A stretch of 64,000 nucleotides of DNA from an uncultured Porphyromonadaceae bacterium (GTDB lineage: Bacteria; Bacteroidota; Bacteroidia; Bacteroidales; Muribaculaceae). Both the position numbers and the translations under genes were made by a program. The notes under the pieces were generated by a model. The model was not told the DNA's origin. It did no database searches and saw nothing but the letters and a program-made list of their open reading frames with translations. Where the stretch lies: contig CANSRU010000010.1 in assembly GCA_947649495.1 (NCBI GenBank), positions 1 through 64,000 on the forward strand. Reading direction: 5' to 3'. The number at the start of each line of letters is the position of its first letter. The first letter of the stretch is position 1. Positions 45,912-54,911 of the stretch are shown here, in pieces.

Positions 45912-46039
45912 TTTTTACCGATATAGATTGGCGATTTTCGTTTTTATAAGATTTTTATGTGTAATTTAGTCGCCACACGCCGCCACTGAGTGATAAAACA
46001 GGGTGATTTGCCCCCTCTCGATGACAGAATCCTGATATT

Positions 46040-46055
46040 TGGCACAATTATTGCA
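46040..46055 (+). promoter_or_regulatory. sigma-54-type -24/-12 promoter of clpC
   Basis: TGGCAC-N5-TTGCA, with GG at 46041-46042 and GC at 46053-46054, exactly 12 bp apart. It matches the RpoN consensus TGGCACG-N4-TTGC except for the G after TGGCAC. The predicted start, about 12 bp downstream, lies ~36 bp before the clpC ATG. Sigma-54 use needs an activator whose site is not identified. Confidence 0.55.
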
Positions 46056-46101
46056 TTGTTTACGTTATATACTTATAAATACTCCATCAGACCGCATATA
46101 T

Positions 46102-48669
46102 ATGAATATAGTTTTTTCAAAAGAGTTGCACGCAGCTCTCGACAACAGCAAGAATATCGCCGTGACCCACAACGCCTCGGTGATTCGGCCTGAGCACGTG
46201 CTGCTGTCGGTGATATCCGACCACACAGGCCCGGCAGCCCAGCTGATAGACAGGGCGGCCAACGGCACGTCGGCCTACTATCTGTCACAGCAACTTGACA
46301 AGGAAATTTTTGAAGACACAATCGGCAATCCCCCGGTAGCACCTGACTCCGAGATGTCAATCAGCGACTCAGTAAGCCGGCTTATAAGGCTATGTGTGCT
46401 TGAGGCACGCATGCTACATGCAGATATTGTCGACGTCGAACATCTGTTAATAGCGATATTTCACAATTCAGAACTGTTAGATATGAAATACATCAATCCG
46501 TTTAGAAAAGCCGGAATCACATACGAACGACTTTACAACATCTTAGCCGAGCAGACCGGGCGTCCACGTATGGGCAGCAACTTCAATGAGGACACAGAAG
46601 ACGATTATGACGAACAACCGGATGGCGACGACAGCCAGGCCATGAGTTCCGACAGTGGCTCATCATCACAATCCACCCCGAGGAACAGCTCCAACAAAGG
46701 TAGCGGTGACACCCCCACCCTCGATAAATATGGCAACGACATGACACGCGCTGCCGAAGAAAACAGGCTCGATCCGGTGGTGGGACGCGAAGTGGAGATA
46801 GAACGTCTGGCACAGATATTGAGTCGCCGCAAAAAGAACAATCCGGTGCTGATAGGCGAACCCGGAGTGGGTAAATCGGCCATTGTAGAGGGACTTGCCC
46901 TGCGGATAGTGCAACGGAAAGTATCGCGGGTATTATTCGGAAAAAGAGTGGTATCGCTCGATATGGCCTCCATTGTTGCCGGAACCAAATACCGCGGACA
47001 ATTTGAAGAACGAATAAAAGCAATACTCAATGAGCTGTCCAGAAACAAGGACGTGATATTGTTCATTGACGAAATCCACACGATAGTAGGTGCCGGAAAC
47101 GCCGCCGGGTCCATGGATGCCGCCAACATGCTCAAACCCGCACTCGCGCGTGGCGAGATACAATGTATCGGTGCGACAACCCTCGATGAGTACCGCAAAA
47201 ACATTGAAAAAGATGGTGCGCTGGAGCGCCGCTTCCAGAAGGTGATGGTCGAGCCCACCACCGAAGACGAGACATTGCAGATTCTGACAAACATCAAGGA
47301 CAAGTACGAGGCTCATCATAATGTATATTATACACCTGAAGCGCTGAAAGCGTGCGTCAAACTTACCGAACGCTACATGAGCGACCGTAATTTCCCCGAC
47401 AAAGCGATTGATGCACTCGACGAAGCAGGCTCGCGCGTTCATATCTCCAACATATCTGTACCCAAAGAAATAGAACAGCTCGAACAGAATATCGAGGAGA
47501 CGGCCGCTAAGAAATTGCAGGCAGCACAAAGTCAGGACTTTGAAAAAGCCGCCGGTTACCGCGACAAGGAGCAACAATTGAAACGTGAGCTTGATGAAGC
47601 CAAGCAAAAATGGGAAAAGCATCTTGACACCCACCGCGAAACTGTGGACGATGACAAAGTGGCCGAGGTTGTGGCCATGATGACCGGGGTTCCGGTCCAG
47701 CGCATCGCACAGGCCGAAGGGCGACGGCTACGCGAGATGGCGCCACGTCTCAAATCAGAAATAATAGGTCAGGACTCAGCCATAGATAAAATAGTTAAGG
47801 CAATCCAACGTAATCGCATCGGACTTAAAGACCCGAACAAGCCGATAGGCACATTCATGTTTCTTGGACCGACCGGTGTGGGCAAGACCCATCTGGCCAA
47901 AAAACTCGCCGAATATCTGTTTGACTCGGCCGACACACTGATACGCATGGACATGAGCGAATACATGGAAAAATTCACTGTTTCGAGATTGGTCGGTGCC
48001 CCTCCCGGATATGTGGGATACGAAGAGGGTGGCCAACTTACCGAGAAAGTAAGGCGACGGCCATATTCAGTGGTGCTTCTCGATGAAATTGAGAAGGCTC
48101 ATCCCGATGTGTTCAATCTGCTGCTTCAGGTGATGGACGAAGGGCGCTTGACCGACAGCCTCGGACGTAGAATCGACTTCAAGAACACCATTATTATAAT
48201 GACCTCGAACATCGGCACACGCCAGCTCAAGGAATTCGGAACCGGAGTCGGATTTACAACCCCTGCTGCCAACGACAAGAACTATGCGCACGGTGTTCTT
48301 CAGAAAGCTCTCCAGAAAGCGTTTTCTCCGGAGTTCCTAAACCGCATCGACGATATAATAATGTTTGACCAACTCGACAAAGATGCCATTTTCAAGATTA
48401 TCGACATCGAGCTTACCGGTTTCTACAAACGTATCAAATCGCTTGGCTACACTCTGACGCTGACCGATGCCGCGAAAAACTATATCGCCGAAAAGGGCTA
48501 CGACATACAATATGGTGCCCGACCGCTCAAACGTGCCATCCAGAAATATCTCGAGGACGAGCTTGCCGAGATGATAATCAATTCCGACATCCCCGCCGAC
48601 AGCACTATAAAAGTGGACTATGACAGCAAAACAGACAAAATAACGCTTGACATTACAGACGACATGTAA
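46102..48669 (+). CDS. clpC: Clp protease ATP-binding subunit ClpC
   Basis: The 855-residue Hsp100 protein has an N-terminal Clp-N repeat domain (about 1-140), an acidic linker, AAA+ module 1 (Walker A GEPGVGKSA), a UVR-like segment (FEKAAGYRDKEQQLKRELD) and AAA+ module 2 (GPTGVGKTH). It ends with a D2-small domain. The loop GTGVGFTT corresponds to the ClpP-binding VGF, so it is ClpC- rather than ClpB-like. The start at 46102 (MNIVFSKELHAAL) fits the N domain; the longer upstream frame would include the promoter. Confidence 0.93.
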   Translation: MNIVFSKELHAALDNSKNIAVTHNASVIRPEHVLLSVISDHTGPAAQLIDRAANGTSAYYLSQQLDKEIFEDTIGNPPVAPDSEMSISDSVSRLIRLCVLEARMLHADIVDVEHLLIAIFHNSELLDMKYINPFRKAGITYERLYNILAEQTGRPRMGSNFNEDTEDDYDEQPDGDDSQAMSSDSGSSSQSTPRNSSNKGSGDTPTLDKYGNDMTRAAEENRLDPVVGREVEIERLAQILSRRKKNNPVLIGEPGVGKSAIVEGLALRIVQRKVSRVLFGKRVVSLDMASIVAGTKYRGQFEERIKAILNELSRNKDVILFIDEIHTIVGAGNAAGSMDAANMLKPALARGEIQCIGATTLDEYRKNIEKDGALERRFQKVMVEPTTEDETLQILTNIKDKYEAHHNVYYTPEALKACVKLTERYMSDRNFPDKAIDALDEAGSRVHISNISVPKEIEQLEQNIEETAAKKLQAAQSQDFEKAAGYRDKEQQLKRELDEAKQKWEKHLDTHRETVDDDKVAEVVAMMTGVPVQRIAQAEGRRLREMAPRLKSEIIGQDSAIDKIVKAIQRNRIGLKDPNKPIGTFMFLGPTGVGKTHLAKKLAEYLFDSADTLIRMDMSEYMEKFTVSRLVGAPPGYVGYEEGGQLTEKVRRRPYSVVLLDEIEKAHPDVFNLLLQVMDEGRLTDSLGRRIDFKNTIIIMTSNIGTRQLKEFGTGVGFTTPAANDKNYAHGVLQKALQKAFSPEFLNRIDDIIMFDQLDKDAIFKIIDIELTGFYKRIKSLGYTLTLTDAAKNYIAEKGYDIQYGARPLKRAIQKYLEDELAEMIINSDIPADSTIKVDYDSKTDKITLDITDDM

Positions 48670-48700
48670 TTTTGGCAGTAAAGTTTGACAATATTTCACG

Positions 48701-48732
48701 AAAATGCCATACCTCAGGGTATGGCATTTTTT
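48701..48732 (+). terminator. terminator after clpC
   Basis: GCCATACC/GGTATGGC stem (48706-48713/48718-48725) inside A and T flanks, with a run of eight T residues following. Confidence 0.9.
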
Positions 48733-48786
48733 TTGCTTGTTTGTTAAGTATAGAAGTATTGTAACTAATCAAAAACATATAAAAAT

Positions 48787-50835
48787 ATGAGCATACAGAA
48801 AGGCACTATCGGAGTAACCACCGACAACATCTTCCCGGTTATAAAGAAGTTTCTCTACAGCGATCACGAGATATTTCTCCGCGAACTCGTATCGAACGCC
48901 ATCGACGCCACTCAGAAACTGAAAACATTGGCATCGTTTGGCGAATACAAGGGCGACCTTGGAGAGATGAACGTCAAAGTCACCGTCGACAAAGAAGCCG
49001 GCACACTCACCGTAAGCGACCATGGCATAGGTATGACAGCTGATGATGTGGAGAAATACATCAATCAGATAGCATTTTCAGGCGCAGAAGAATTCCTCGC
49101 TAAATACAAGGACAATGCCAACGCCATAATCGGCCATTTCGGACTTGGCTTCTATTCCGCGTTCATGGTAGCGAAGAAAGTGGAGATACGCTCACTTTCC
49201 TACAAGGATGGAGCCACAGCTGTGAAGTGGGAATGCGACGGTTCGCCAGAATACACCATGGAACAGATTGAGAAGGACGGTCGTGGCACCGACATAATTC
49301 TTTATATCGACGACGAAAACAAGAAATTCCTCGAACAAGGCGAAATCGACATGCTTTTGAAGAAATATTGCCGATTCCTCCCCGTGCCTGTAGTTTCAGG
49401 CAAAGAACAGGAATGGAAGGATGGAAAATATGTTGATACAGACCGCGACAGGGTGATTAACGACACCGAACCTGCATGGACCAAGAAACCTGCCGAGCTG
49501 ACCGACGATGATTACCGAAATTTCTACCACGAACTGTATCCCGGCCAGGAAGACCCATTGTTCTGGATTCACCTCAACGTGGACTATCCGTTCAATCTCA
49601 CCGGAGTTCTATTCTTCCCGAAAATCAAAAACAATTTTGAAATTACCAAGAACCGCATACAGCTCTACTGCAACCAGGTTTATGTAACCGACTCCGTAGA
49701 GGGTGTTGTGCCGGAATTCATGATGCTGCTTCAAGGAGTGATAGACTCACCCGACATTCCGCTCAATGTGTCCAGATCATATCTTCAAAGCGACACCGCA
49801 GTGAAAAAAATATCGGGATATATCACCAAAAAAGTAGCATCGCGTCTCGAAGAGATATTCAAGAACGACCGTCCTGACTTCGAAAAGAAATGGGACGATA
49901 TAAAGATATTCATTGAATACGGCATGCTCACTGACCAGAAATTCTGCGACGCGGCCATGAAATTCGCCCTGCTCAAGGACACCGACAGCAAATACTATAC
50001 TTTTGATGAATACCGCACATTAATCGAAGGCTCACAGACCGACAAAGACGGCAACGTGGTATATCTGTACGCCACCGACCCCATAGCACAATACACATAC
50101 ATCAACGCTGCTACCGAAAAAGGCTACAATGTGCTGCTTATGGACGGCCAGCTCGACAGCCACTTCATCGGTCTACTGGAAAGCAAACTGGAAAAATCGC
50201 GGTTCGTGCGTGTCGACTCCGACGTTGTGGAAAACCTGATTCCCTCAACCGAGAAGAAAGACATCAACCTCTCGTCAGATAGCCGCGACATGCTCACCGA
50301 AATTTTCCGGTCGCAGTTACCAAAAGTTGATAAGGCAGAATTTCTCGTATCGTTTGAAGCCCTTTCGCCGGAAGCAAACCCCATTCTGATAACACAGAAC
50401 GAATATATGCGACGCATGAAGGACATGGCCGCAATGCAACCGGGCATGAGTTTCTACGGAGAACTTCCCGACAGTTATAACTTAATTGTCAACGTTGAGA
50501 ATCCTGTGGTGAAGCGCATCATGGAACATGCCGACGGGGAACTGATGCCGGAACTCAAACCGATATTCGCCACAATCGCCGACAATAACGCAAAGTCGCA
50601 GGCTATACGCGACAATGCCAAAGATGGCAAGATGACCGATGATGAGCAAAAACAGGTGGAAAACTATGATGAATCAACCACACACCAACGCTCGGAAGAG
50701 AAGAAACTTGCCACAGCATACGCAGCCTCTCAACCATTAGTCAGACAGGTGATTGACCTCGCACTTCTGGCCAACGGTCTTCTCCGCGGACAGGAATTGA
50801 ATGAATTTATCAAACGCTCGGTGAAGCTACTCTAA
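48787..50835 (+). CDS. htpG: molecular chaperone HtpG (Hsp90)
   Basis: This Hsp90-family protein has 682 residues. The N-terminal GHKL ATPase contains FLRELVSNAIDA, DHGIGMTADDV and GHFGLGFYSAFMVA. The middle domain starts near residue 240 (TDDDYRNFYHELYP) with the catalytic-arginine region LNVSRSYLQSD. The C-terminal dimer domain is somewhat longer than E. coli HtpG (624). It follows the clpC terminator, so a separate promoter is expected; a weak candidate lies near 48740-48770. Confidence 0.96.
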   Translation: MSIQKGTIGVTTDNIFPVIKKFLYSDHEIFLRELVSNAIDATQKLKTLASFGEYKGDLGEMNVKVTVDKEAGTLTVSDHGIGMTADDVEKYINQIAFSGAEEFLAKYKDNANAIIGHFGLGFYSAFMVAKKVEIRSLSYKDGATAVKWECDGSPEYTMEQIEKDGRGTDIILYIDDENKKFLEQGEIDMLLKKYCRFLPVPVVSGKEQEWKDGKYVDTDRDRVINDTEPAWTKKPAELTDDDYRNFYHELYPGQEDPLFWIHLNVDYPFNLTGVLFFPKIKNNFEITKNRIQLYCNQVYVTDSVEGVVPEFMMLLQGVIDSPDIPLNVSRSYLQSDTAVKKISGYITKKVASRLEEIFKNDRPDFEKKWDDIKIFIEYGMLTDQKFCDAAMKFALLKDTDSKYYTFDEYRTLIEGSQTDKDGNVVYLYATDPIAQYTYINAATEKGYNVLLMDGQLDSHFIGLLESKLEKSRFVRVDSDVVENLIPSTEKKDINLSSDSRDMLTEIFRSQLPKVDKAEFLVSFEALSPEANPILITQNEYMRRMKDMAAMQPGMSFYGELPDSYNLIVNVENPVVKRIMEHADGELMPELKPIFATIADNNAKSQAIRDNAKDGKMTDDEQKQVENYDESTTHQRSEEKKLATAYAASQPLVRQVIDLALLANGLLRGQELNEFIKRSVKLL

Positions 50836-50857
50836 CAGACAACACATTTGTATAACA

Positions 50858-50900
50858 GACCGGAGATATTCCCATAGTGGAAGTCTCCGGTCTTGTTTTA
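50858..50900 (+). terminator. terminator after htpG
   Basis: A perfect 9-bp stem GACCGGAGA/TCTCCGGTC (50858-50866/50884-50892) is followed by T-rich sequence. Confidence 0.85.
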
Positions 50901-50923
50901 TTCATAGCTACCATGTACATTTG
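50893..50923 (+). promoter_or_regulatory. promoter of the acyltransferase gene
   Basis: TTG (50893-50895), 20 bp, TACATTTG (50916-50923). It overlaps the T-rich end of the htpG terminator; the leader is about 35 nt. Confidence 0.65.
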
Positions 50924-50964
50924 CAGTCCTATACAAAACATAATAGACCACAGCTGAACCTCAC

Positions 50965-52032
50965 ATGATACTCCCCTTGCAATCTTTGCGCGGCATATTC
51001 GCACTTGTAATCTTTTACCATCATTTCCTTTATCAAGGCAAAGGAGTGTTTGCCGCAGGAGGCGACTTTGGAGTATCTTTCTTTTTCATGCTCAGCGGTT
51101 TTTTCGCTTATCTTACCCATGGGTCGAAAACATCGGTCGGAACATACGGAAGCCCATCTACCCCCCCCCACGACTTTTCCCTGATTTACAATCAATTACC
51201 TAAATTCTTCCCATTACATATATTGTGTTTCGCACTAACTGTCGGACTGGGACAAGCTCAATTATCTGAAGCCAATTTACGCACAGCCATTGCCAACCTC
51301 ATGTTGGTTCAAAGCTGGATTCCCATTCCATCGGTATACTTCTCCTTCAACTCCGTATCATGGTTTCTGAGCACACTGGTTTTCCTGTACATTATTTTCC
51401 CTGTTATCAGGTACATTATTTCCTGCAAAACAGCTGTAGCAGGCACCATAATTCTATGCCTATTGGCTATTTACACTTATGTCTGTGTCACCATACCTGA
51501 AAATATGTGCAATACCGTAATCTACATATTTCCCCTGATGCGCATACCTGATTTTCTAATAGGAATAATAGCCGGCAGACTCCTGATGCAAAACCGGTAT
51601 GACATCAGATTATCCGACATGGGATATGCACGACAATCACTGATTGAACTCATTATCATAATATTGTCTGTTACAACGACATTCTTATGGTACCACATCA
51701 CACCTCGTATAGGCTCGGCATCGCTGTGGTGGATTCCATGCCTTGCCATAATAATGGTTTTCTCACACAATAATGGCGGATTTATATCCCGGCTTATATG
51801 CTCACGGCCGCTCATTTACCTCGGCAAAATAAGTCTGCCATTCTATCTGCTTCACGTAATAATAATACGCATAGTCTGCAATAATGTCGATACCGACACT
51901 CCAATAGCCTGCGCACTGTGGTCAATATTCACAATTGCCATAACCGTGATTGTATCTGTAATTATCAATCATTATTATGTAATTCCGATAAGAAATATGT
52001 TGACAAAATTACTGGCCGGAGGTCAGAAATAA
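50965..52032 (+). CDS. acyltransferase family 3 membrane protein (OafA-like)
   Basis: The 355-residue integral membrane protein has about ten hydrophobic helices. The R-x10-H active-site pattern of acyltransferase family 3 is present as Arg9 (SLRGIFA) and His20 (FYHHF). Members O-acetylate surface polysaccharides or peptidoglycan. The substrate is unknown. A run of nine C residues at codons 66-68 could cause slippage. The last 10 bp overlap the convergent gene. Confidence 0.87.
   Translation: MILPLQSLRGIFALVIFYHHFLYQGKGVFAAGGDFGVSFFFMLSGFFAYLTHGSKTSVGTYGSPSTPPHDFSLIYNQLPKFFPLHILCFALTVGLGQAQLSEANLRTAIANLMLVQSWIPIPSVYFSFNSVSWFLSTLVFLYIIFPVIRYIISCKTAVAGTIILCLLAIYTYVCVTIPENMCNTVIYIFPLMRIPDFLIGIIAGRLLMQNRYDIRLSDMGYARQSLIELIIIILSVTTTFLWYHITPRIGSASLWWIPCLAIIMVFSHNNGGFISRLICSRPLIYLGKISLPFYLLHVIIIRIVCNNVDTDTPIACALWSIFTIAITVIVSVIINHYYVIPIRNMLTKLLAGGQK
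51161..51169 (+). repeat. poly-C tract (C9) inside the acyltransferase gene
   Basis: Nine consecutive C residues lie in the early coding region (Thr-Pro-Pro-His codons, about residues 66-69). Gain or loss of one base would shift the frame and remove the last ~285 residues. Confidence 0.8.
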
Positions 52033-52847
52033 CGGTTTACAAGGCAATCATAGGTAACAGAACCCTTGAACCGACCGAGCATAGCGTTTATCGAATCCAA
52101 TGCCACAGCATCATCCTTTCTCATAAGCCATGACTGAAACTGAGTGAACGACACTGCCGTTGAAATATCCACATCAGGATAATCAGATACCAAAGCACGC
52201 GCAACACGTTCATTGATTACAGCCCTCGGAATCTCTCCCACGGCCGTGAGCAGAAACAGTTGTTCCGCACCATAAAGGCTATCCTGTCTAACCATAATGG
52301 TATCACCAATTTCAGCAGATAGATTTCGTAAACGTGTAACGGCCGGAGTATTGGCCACTACCCATACCTCACGACCGGCAAGTTCCAACTGCGACAAGAC
52401 ATCGACCTTGCCGGCTGAGTCGCGCAACTGTACCAAAACCTGCTTGTCAAGATATACCGGCTCGGTTGAGACGAATCTATCCTGATAATCAAGCGTAACC
52501 GGAATATCCGCAACAACGATATCAAACATACCCCGTCCCAATCCGTCGATTGCAGCATTCAACGACACCAATGGATGGAATTTCAGATTGAGCCCATTTA
52601 TCCTGGCCATCTCCCGCAACAAATCGTAATTGAACCCGCCAAGCGTATCGCCATATTCATATAGCGACAGCGGAGAATATTCAATAGCGACATCTAAAGT
52701 ATCACCGCCCGACGCACGATATTCACGGGAATAGGATGGCGACGGAGTGCTGCACAACCGGAGCGTCCACATGAGGAATACCGCTGCTGCCAGCACAACC
52801 ACATAAATCAGCACCCGGGATGTCCCTTTTCGCTCCAGACGTTTCAT
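52023..52847 (-). CDS. membrane-anchored solute-binding-protein family 3 domain protein (MltF-like without lytic domain)
   Basis: The 274-residue protein has an N-terminal membrane helix (about 11-30), then a periplasmic type-2 binding fold: LDVAIEYSPLSLYEYG, FNYDLLREMARINGL, MFDIVVADIPVTLDYQDRF. This is the SBP family 3 pattern also found in MltF, but no transglycosylase (SLT) domain follows. No ABC transporter genes are nearby. It may bind an amino acid or a muropeptide (inference). It lies 16 bp after the porin gene on the same strand. Confidence 0.8.
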   Translation of the reverse strand: MKRLERKGTSRVLIYVVVLAAAVFLMWTLRLCSTPSPSYSREYRASGGDTLDVAIEYSPLSLYEYGDTLGGFNYDLLREMARINGLNLKFHPLVSLNAAIDGLGRGMFDIVVADIPVTLDYQDRFVSTEPVYLDKQVLVQLRDSAGKVDVLSQLELAGREVWVVANTPAVTRLRNLSAEIGDTIMVRQDSLYGAEQLFLLTAVGEIPRAVINERVARALVSDYPDVDISTAVSFTQFQSWLMRKDDAVALDSINAMLGRFKGSVTYDCLVNRYF

Positions 52848-52863
52848 TACACTCTACGTTGGT

Positions 52864-54852
52864 TCAATTGGCAAAATCAATCGATACCCCCATTTGAAAA
52901 TGTCGCGGATTCATTGGATAATGGGGCATTGAGAAATAATTATTTCCTGTAAGACCCTGATTTACATGGCTCATCATTATATAGAAACGAGCACGCTTCA
53001 ATTTCATGTTGGCATACAGATTCATAAACGGATATCCTCCGACCTTCACTTCGCGTTGATTGTAAAAGCCCATTGTTGCAGGCTGATAGCCCGGAGCATA
53101 ATATTTAGTATAGTAATTGCAATCTATACCAAATTGCACATCAAGCACCTTTGCCACCTTGAACAGCAGAAACAGATTTGAATAAACCGCCAGTTTTGGC
53201 AAAGCAAGCACATCCTGATTGGAAGATGTCTGATACGTGATTTTATTATTCCAATTGAGTATCCCCACCCTGAAATCCTGATGCAAGGTAGCACTGAGCA
53301 CCTGCACACTGCCGCCATGCTGCACCGGCAGGGACTTATCGTTGAAATATATATGGTTCTGCACATTCTCCACACCGACATTTATGTATGTCTTTGTCTG
53401 CGGAATGTTCAGATATCCTCCTACTCTGAATCGTCGTATCTTTCCAAAATCATTATGCCAGATGAAATAATTTGACACATAATTATTCATTAGATAAGGT
53501 GCCGTTTCGTTGGCAAACATTCCATAGCCGGTAACCGAAACTGTGTCACCAAGCAGTTTGAAACGTGTCGACACATTTCCATTTACATGAATCTCACCTG
53601 CTGCCGGACCTATGACACCTATCTTGGCCGTGGCCTCATATCTCAGAATTTTACCACGCTGCTTTGTCAACTGCGCCCCTACCCAGAGTAAATTTTCAGT
53701 TGCCCGCGGAACTATCTTATTCTCATAGGGATAAGGAGTAAGCAATTCAGGCCGGTCGGCACCTGATAGCGGAATAGTGTCAAGCACTTGCTTATATTTG
53801 CGAATCTCATGTGTGACGTATGCTGCAAGCCCGGCTTTTGCATACTTATTAAAGCCTTCAAGCAACGACACACCAAAGGTGTTGCGCATCGACCAATAGC
53901 TTGTCGGATTTTCCGATTCGCCGGTTGTAAGATATGTATTGTCCCAAAAATCAGCGGCGTCGGTAGGTGAATTATTGGTAAACGTATGTTGGCCGTCGCG
54001 ATAGTCGAATGTCCATATAAAACTCGACACCGGCACATAGCGTCTGTGCTCCACCGTATCGTCAGGAAGCGAATCGTTCTTAGGCAATGTTTCCCAAAAG
54101 CCTATTTTATACCGGTGGTTCATATAGAACTCTTGCCCCTTCATGCGCGTGCGAGCCTTGTTAAGACGTGTAGGTATGCTTAGCGCCTCCACATCTGTCT
54201 CACCACCTTGTAATTGCGCAGGATCAGTTATGTAAAGGTCGTTGGTGATACCGCCGTTATCTTGATTCAAGCCATTGTAATGATTGAAGAAAGCCTGATA
54301 CTCATAACGGTCGCCCATATACGAGCTTGACAATCCCCATGCCATGTGCTTAACAGCCTGATTGGCATACGAACCTTTGGAATACAGATAATCGACACTC
54401 GCCCCGAATTGCAACTTTGCATTCACATTTCCCGAGAATGTCGCTTCGAGACGGTCCTGCTTGTCCTCCTTACCACCACCGGTGTTATAACTCAACAGCG
54501 TCATTGGGATTCGGGTATTATAGAACTTATGGTTCCCCAGCTCGGGAAGCCATTCCCTCATGGCATCGTGGAAAAAGAAGTCGCTCATCGGCTTCCGGTC
54601 AAAATATATCATATTCATGCCCGCACCACCGAGATTGCCGGTCGATGCGTAAGCCATGGTCTGTGCCGACGGTATTGAACGCTGGTAATAATTATATAGG
54701 GCTGTGTCTATGGTGGCCGCTTCGTGCAATCCAAGCGGAGGCAGCAATTGCCATGCGTACGACGGAGCTATTTTCGGGCCCTTGGCCGCAAAGGCCAACC
54801 CCGAAATCATAATCAATAGTCCGGCGATGATAAAAATACGTAATTTAGTCAT
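52864..54852 (-). CDS. outer-membrane porin (Porin_10 family)
   Basis: The 662-residue protein has a signal peptide (cleavage near AFAAK) and a long beta-rich body with many aromatic alternations, such as KLQFGASVDYLYSKGSY and VQHGGSVQVLSATLHQDF. It ends HFQMGVSIDFAN with a terminal strand. The pattern and length fit the Bacteroidetes putative porin family (Porin_10, PF14121). Its solute is unknown. Confidence 0.85.
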   Translation of the reverse strand: MTKLRIFIIAGLLIMISGLAFAAKGPKIAPSYAWQLLPPLGLHEAATIDTALYNYYQRSIPSAQTMAYASTGNLGGAGMNMIYFDRKPMSDFFFHDAMREWLPELGNHKFYNTRIPMTLLSYNTGGGKEDKQDRLEATFSGNVNAKLQFGASVDYLYSKGSYANQAVKHMAWGLSSSYMGDRYEYQAFFNHYNGLNQDNGGITNDLYITDPAQLQGGETDVEALSIPTRLNKARTRMKGQEFYMNHRYKIGFWETLPKNDSLPDDTVEHRRYVPVSSFIWTFDYRDGQHTFTNNSPTDAADFWDNTYLTTGESENPTSYWSMRNTFGVSLLEGFNKYAKAGLAAYVTHEIRKYKQVLDTIPLSGADRPELLTPYPYENKIVPRATENLLWVGAQLTKQRGKILRYEATAKIGVIGPAAGEIHVNGNVSTRFKLLGDTVSVTGYGMFANETAPYLMNNYVSNYFIWHNDFGKIRRFRVGGYLNIPQTKTYINVGVENVQNHIYFNDKSLPVQHGGSVQVLSATLHQDFRVGILNWNNKITYQTSSNQDVLALPKLAVYSNLFLLFKVAKVLDVQFGIDCNYYTKYYAPGYQPATMGFYNQREVKVGGYPFMNLYANMKLKRARFYIMMSHVNQGLTGNNYFSMPHYPMNPRHFQMGVSIDFAN

Positions 54853-54911
54853 TGCGCCACAAAATTACGAATTTTTCGTCACCACATGAAAAAAAGTTGG
54901 TCATATTGACA

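Larger units (their letters stand above)
45775..46101. other. gyrA-clpC divergent intergenic region
   Basis: These 327 bp hold the gyrA promoter (45881-45911) and a sigma-54-like element for clpC (46040-46055). No ORF in the space is convincing. No TAnnTTTG promoter directed at clpC was found. Confidence 0.6.

Noticed and set aside
46605-47634. Antisense ORFs of about 230 codons opposite clpC
   Set aside because: Complementary to conserved Walker and sensor motifs of ClpC; no independent signals.
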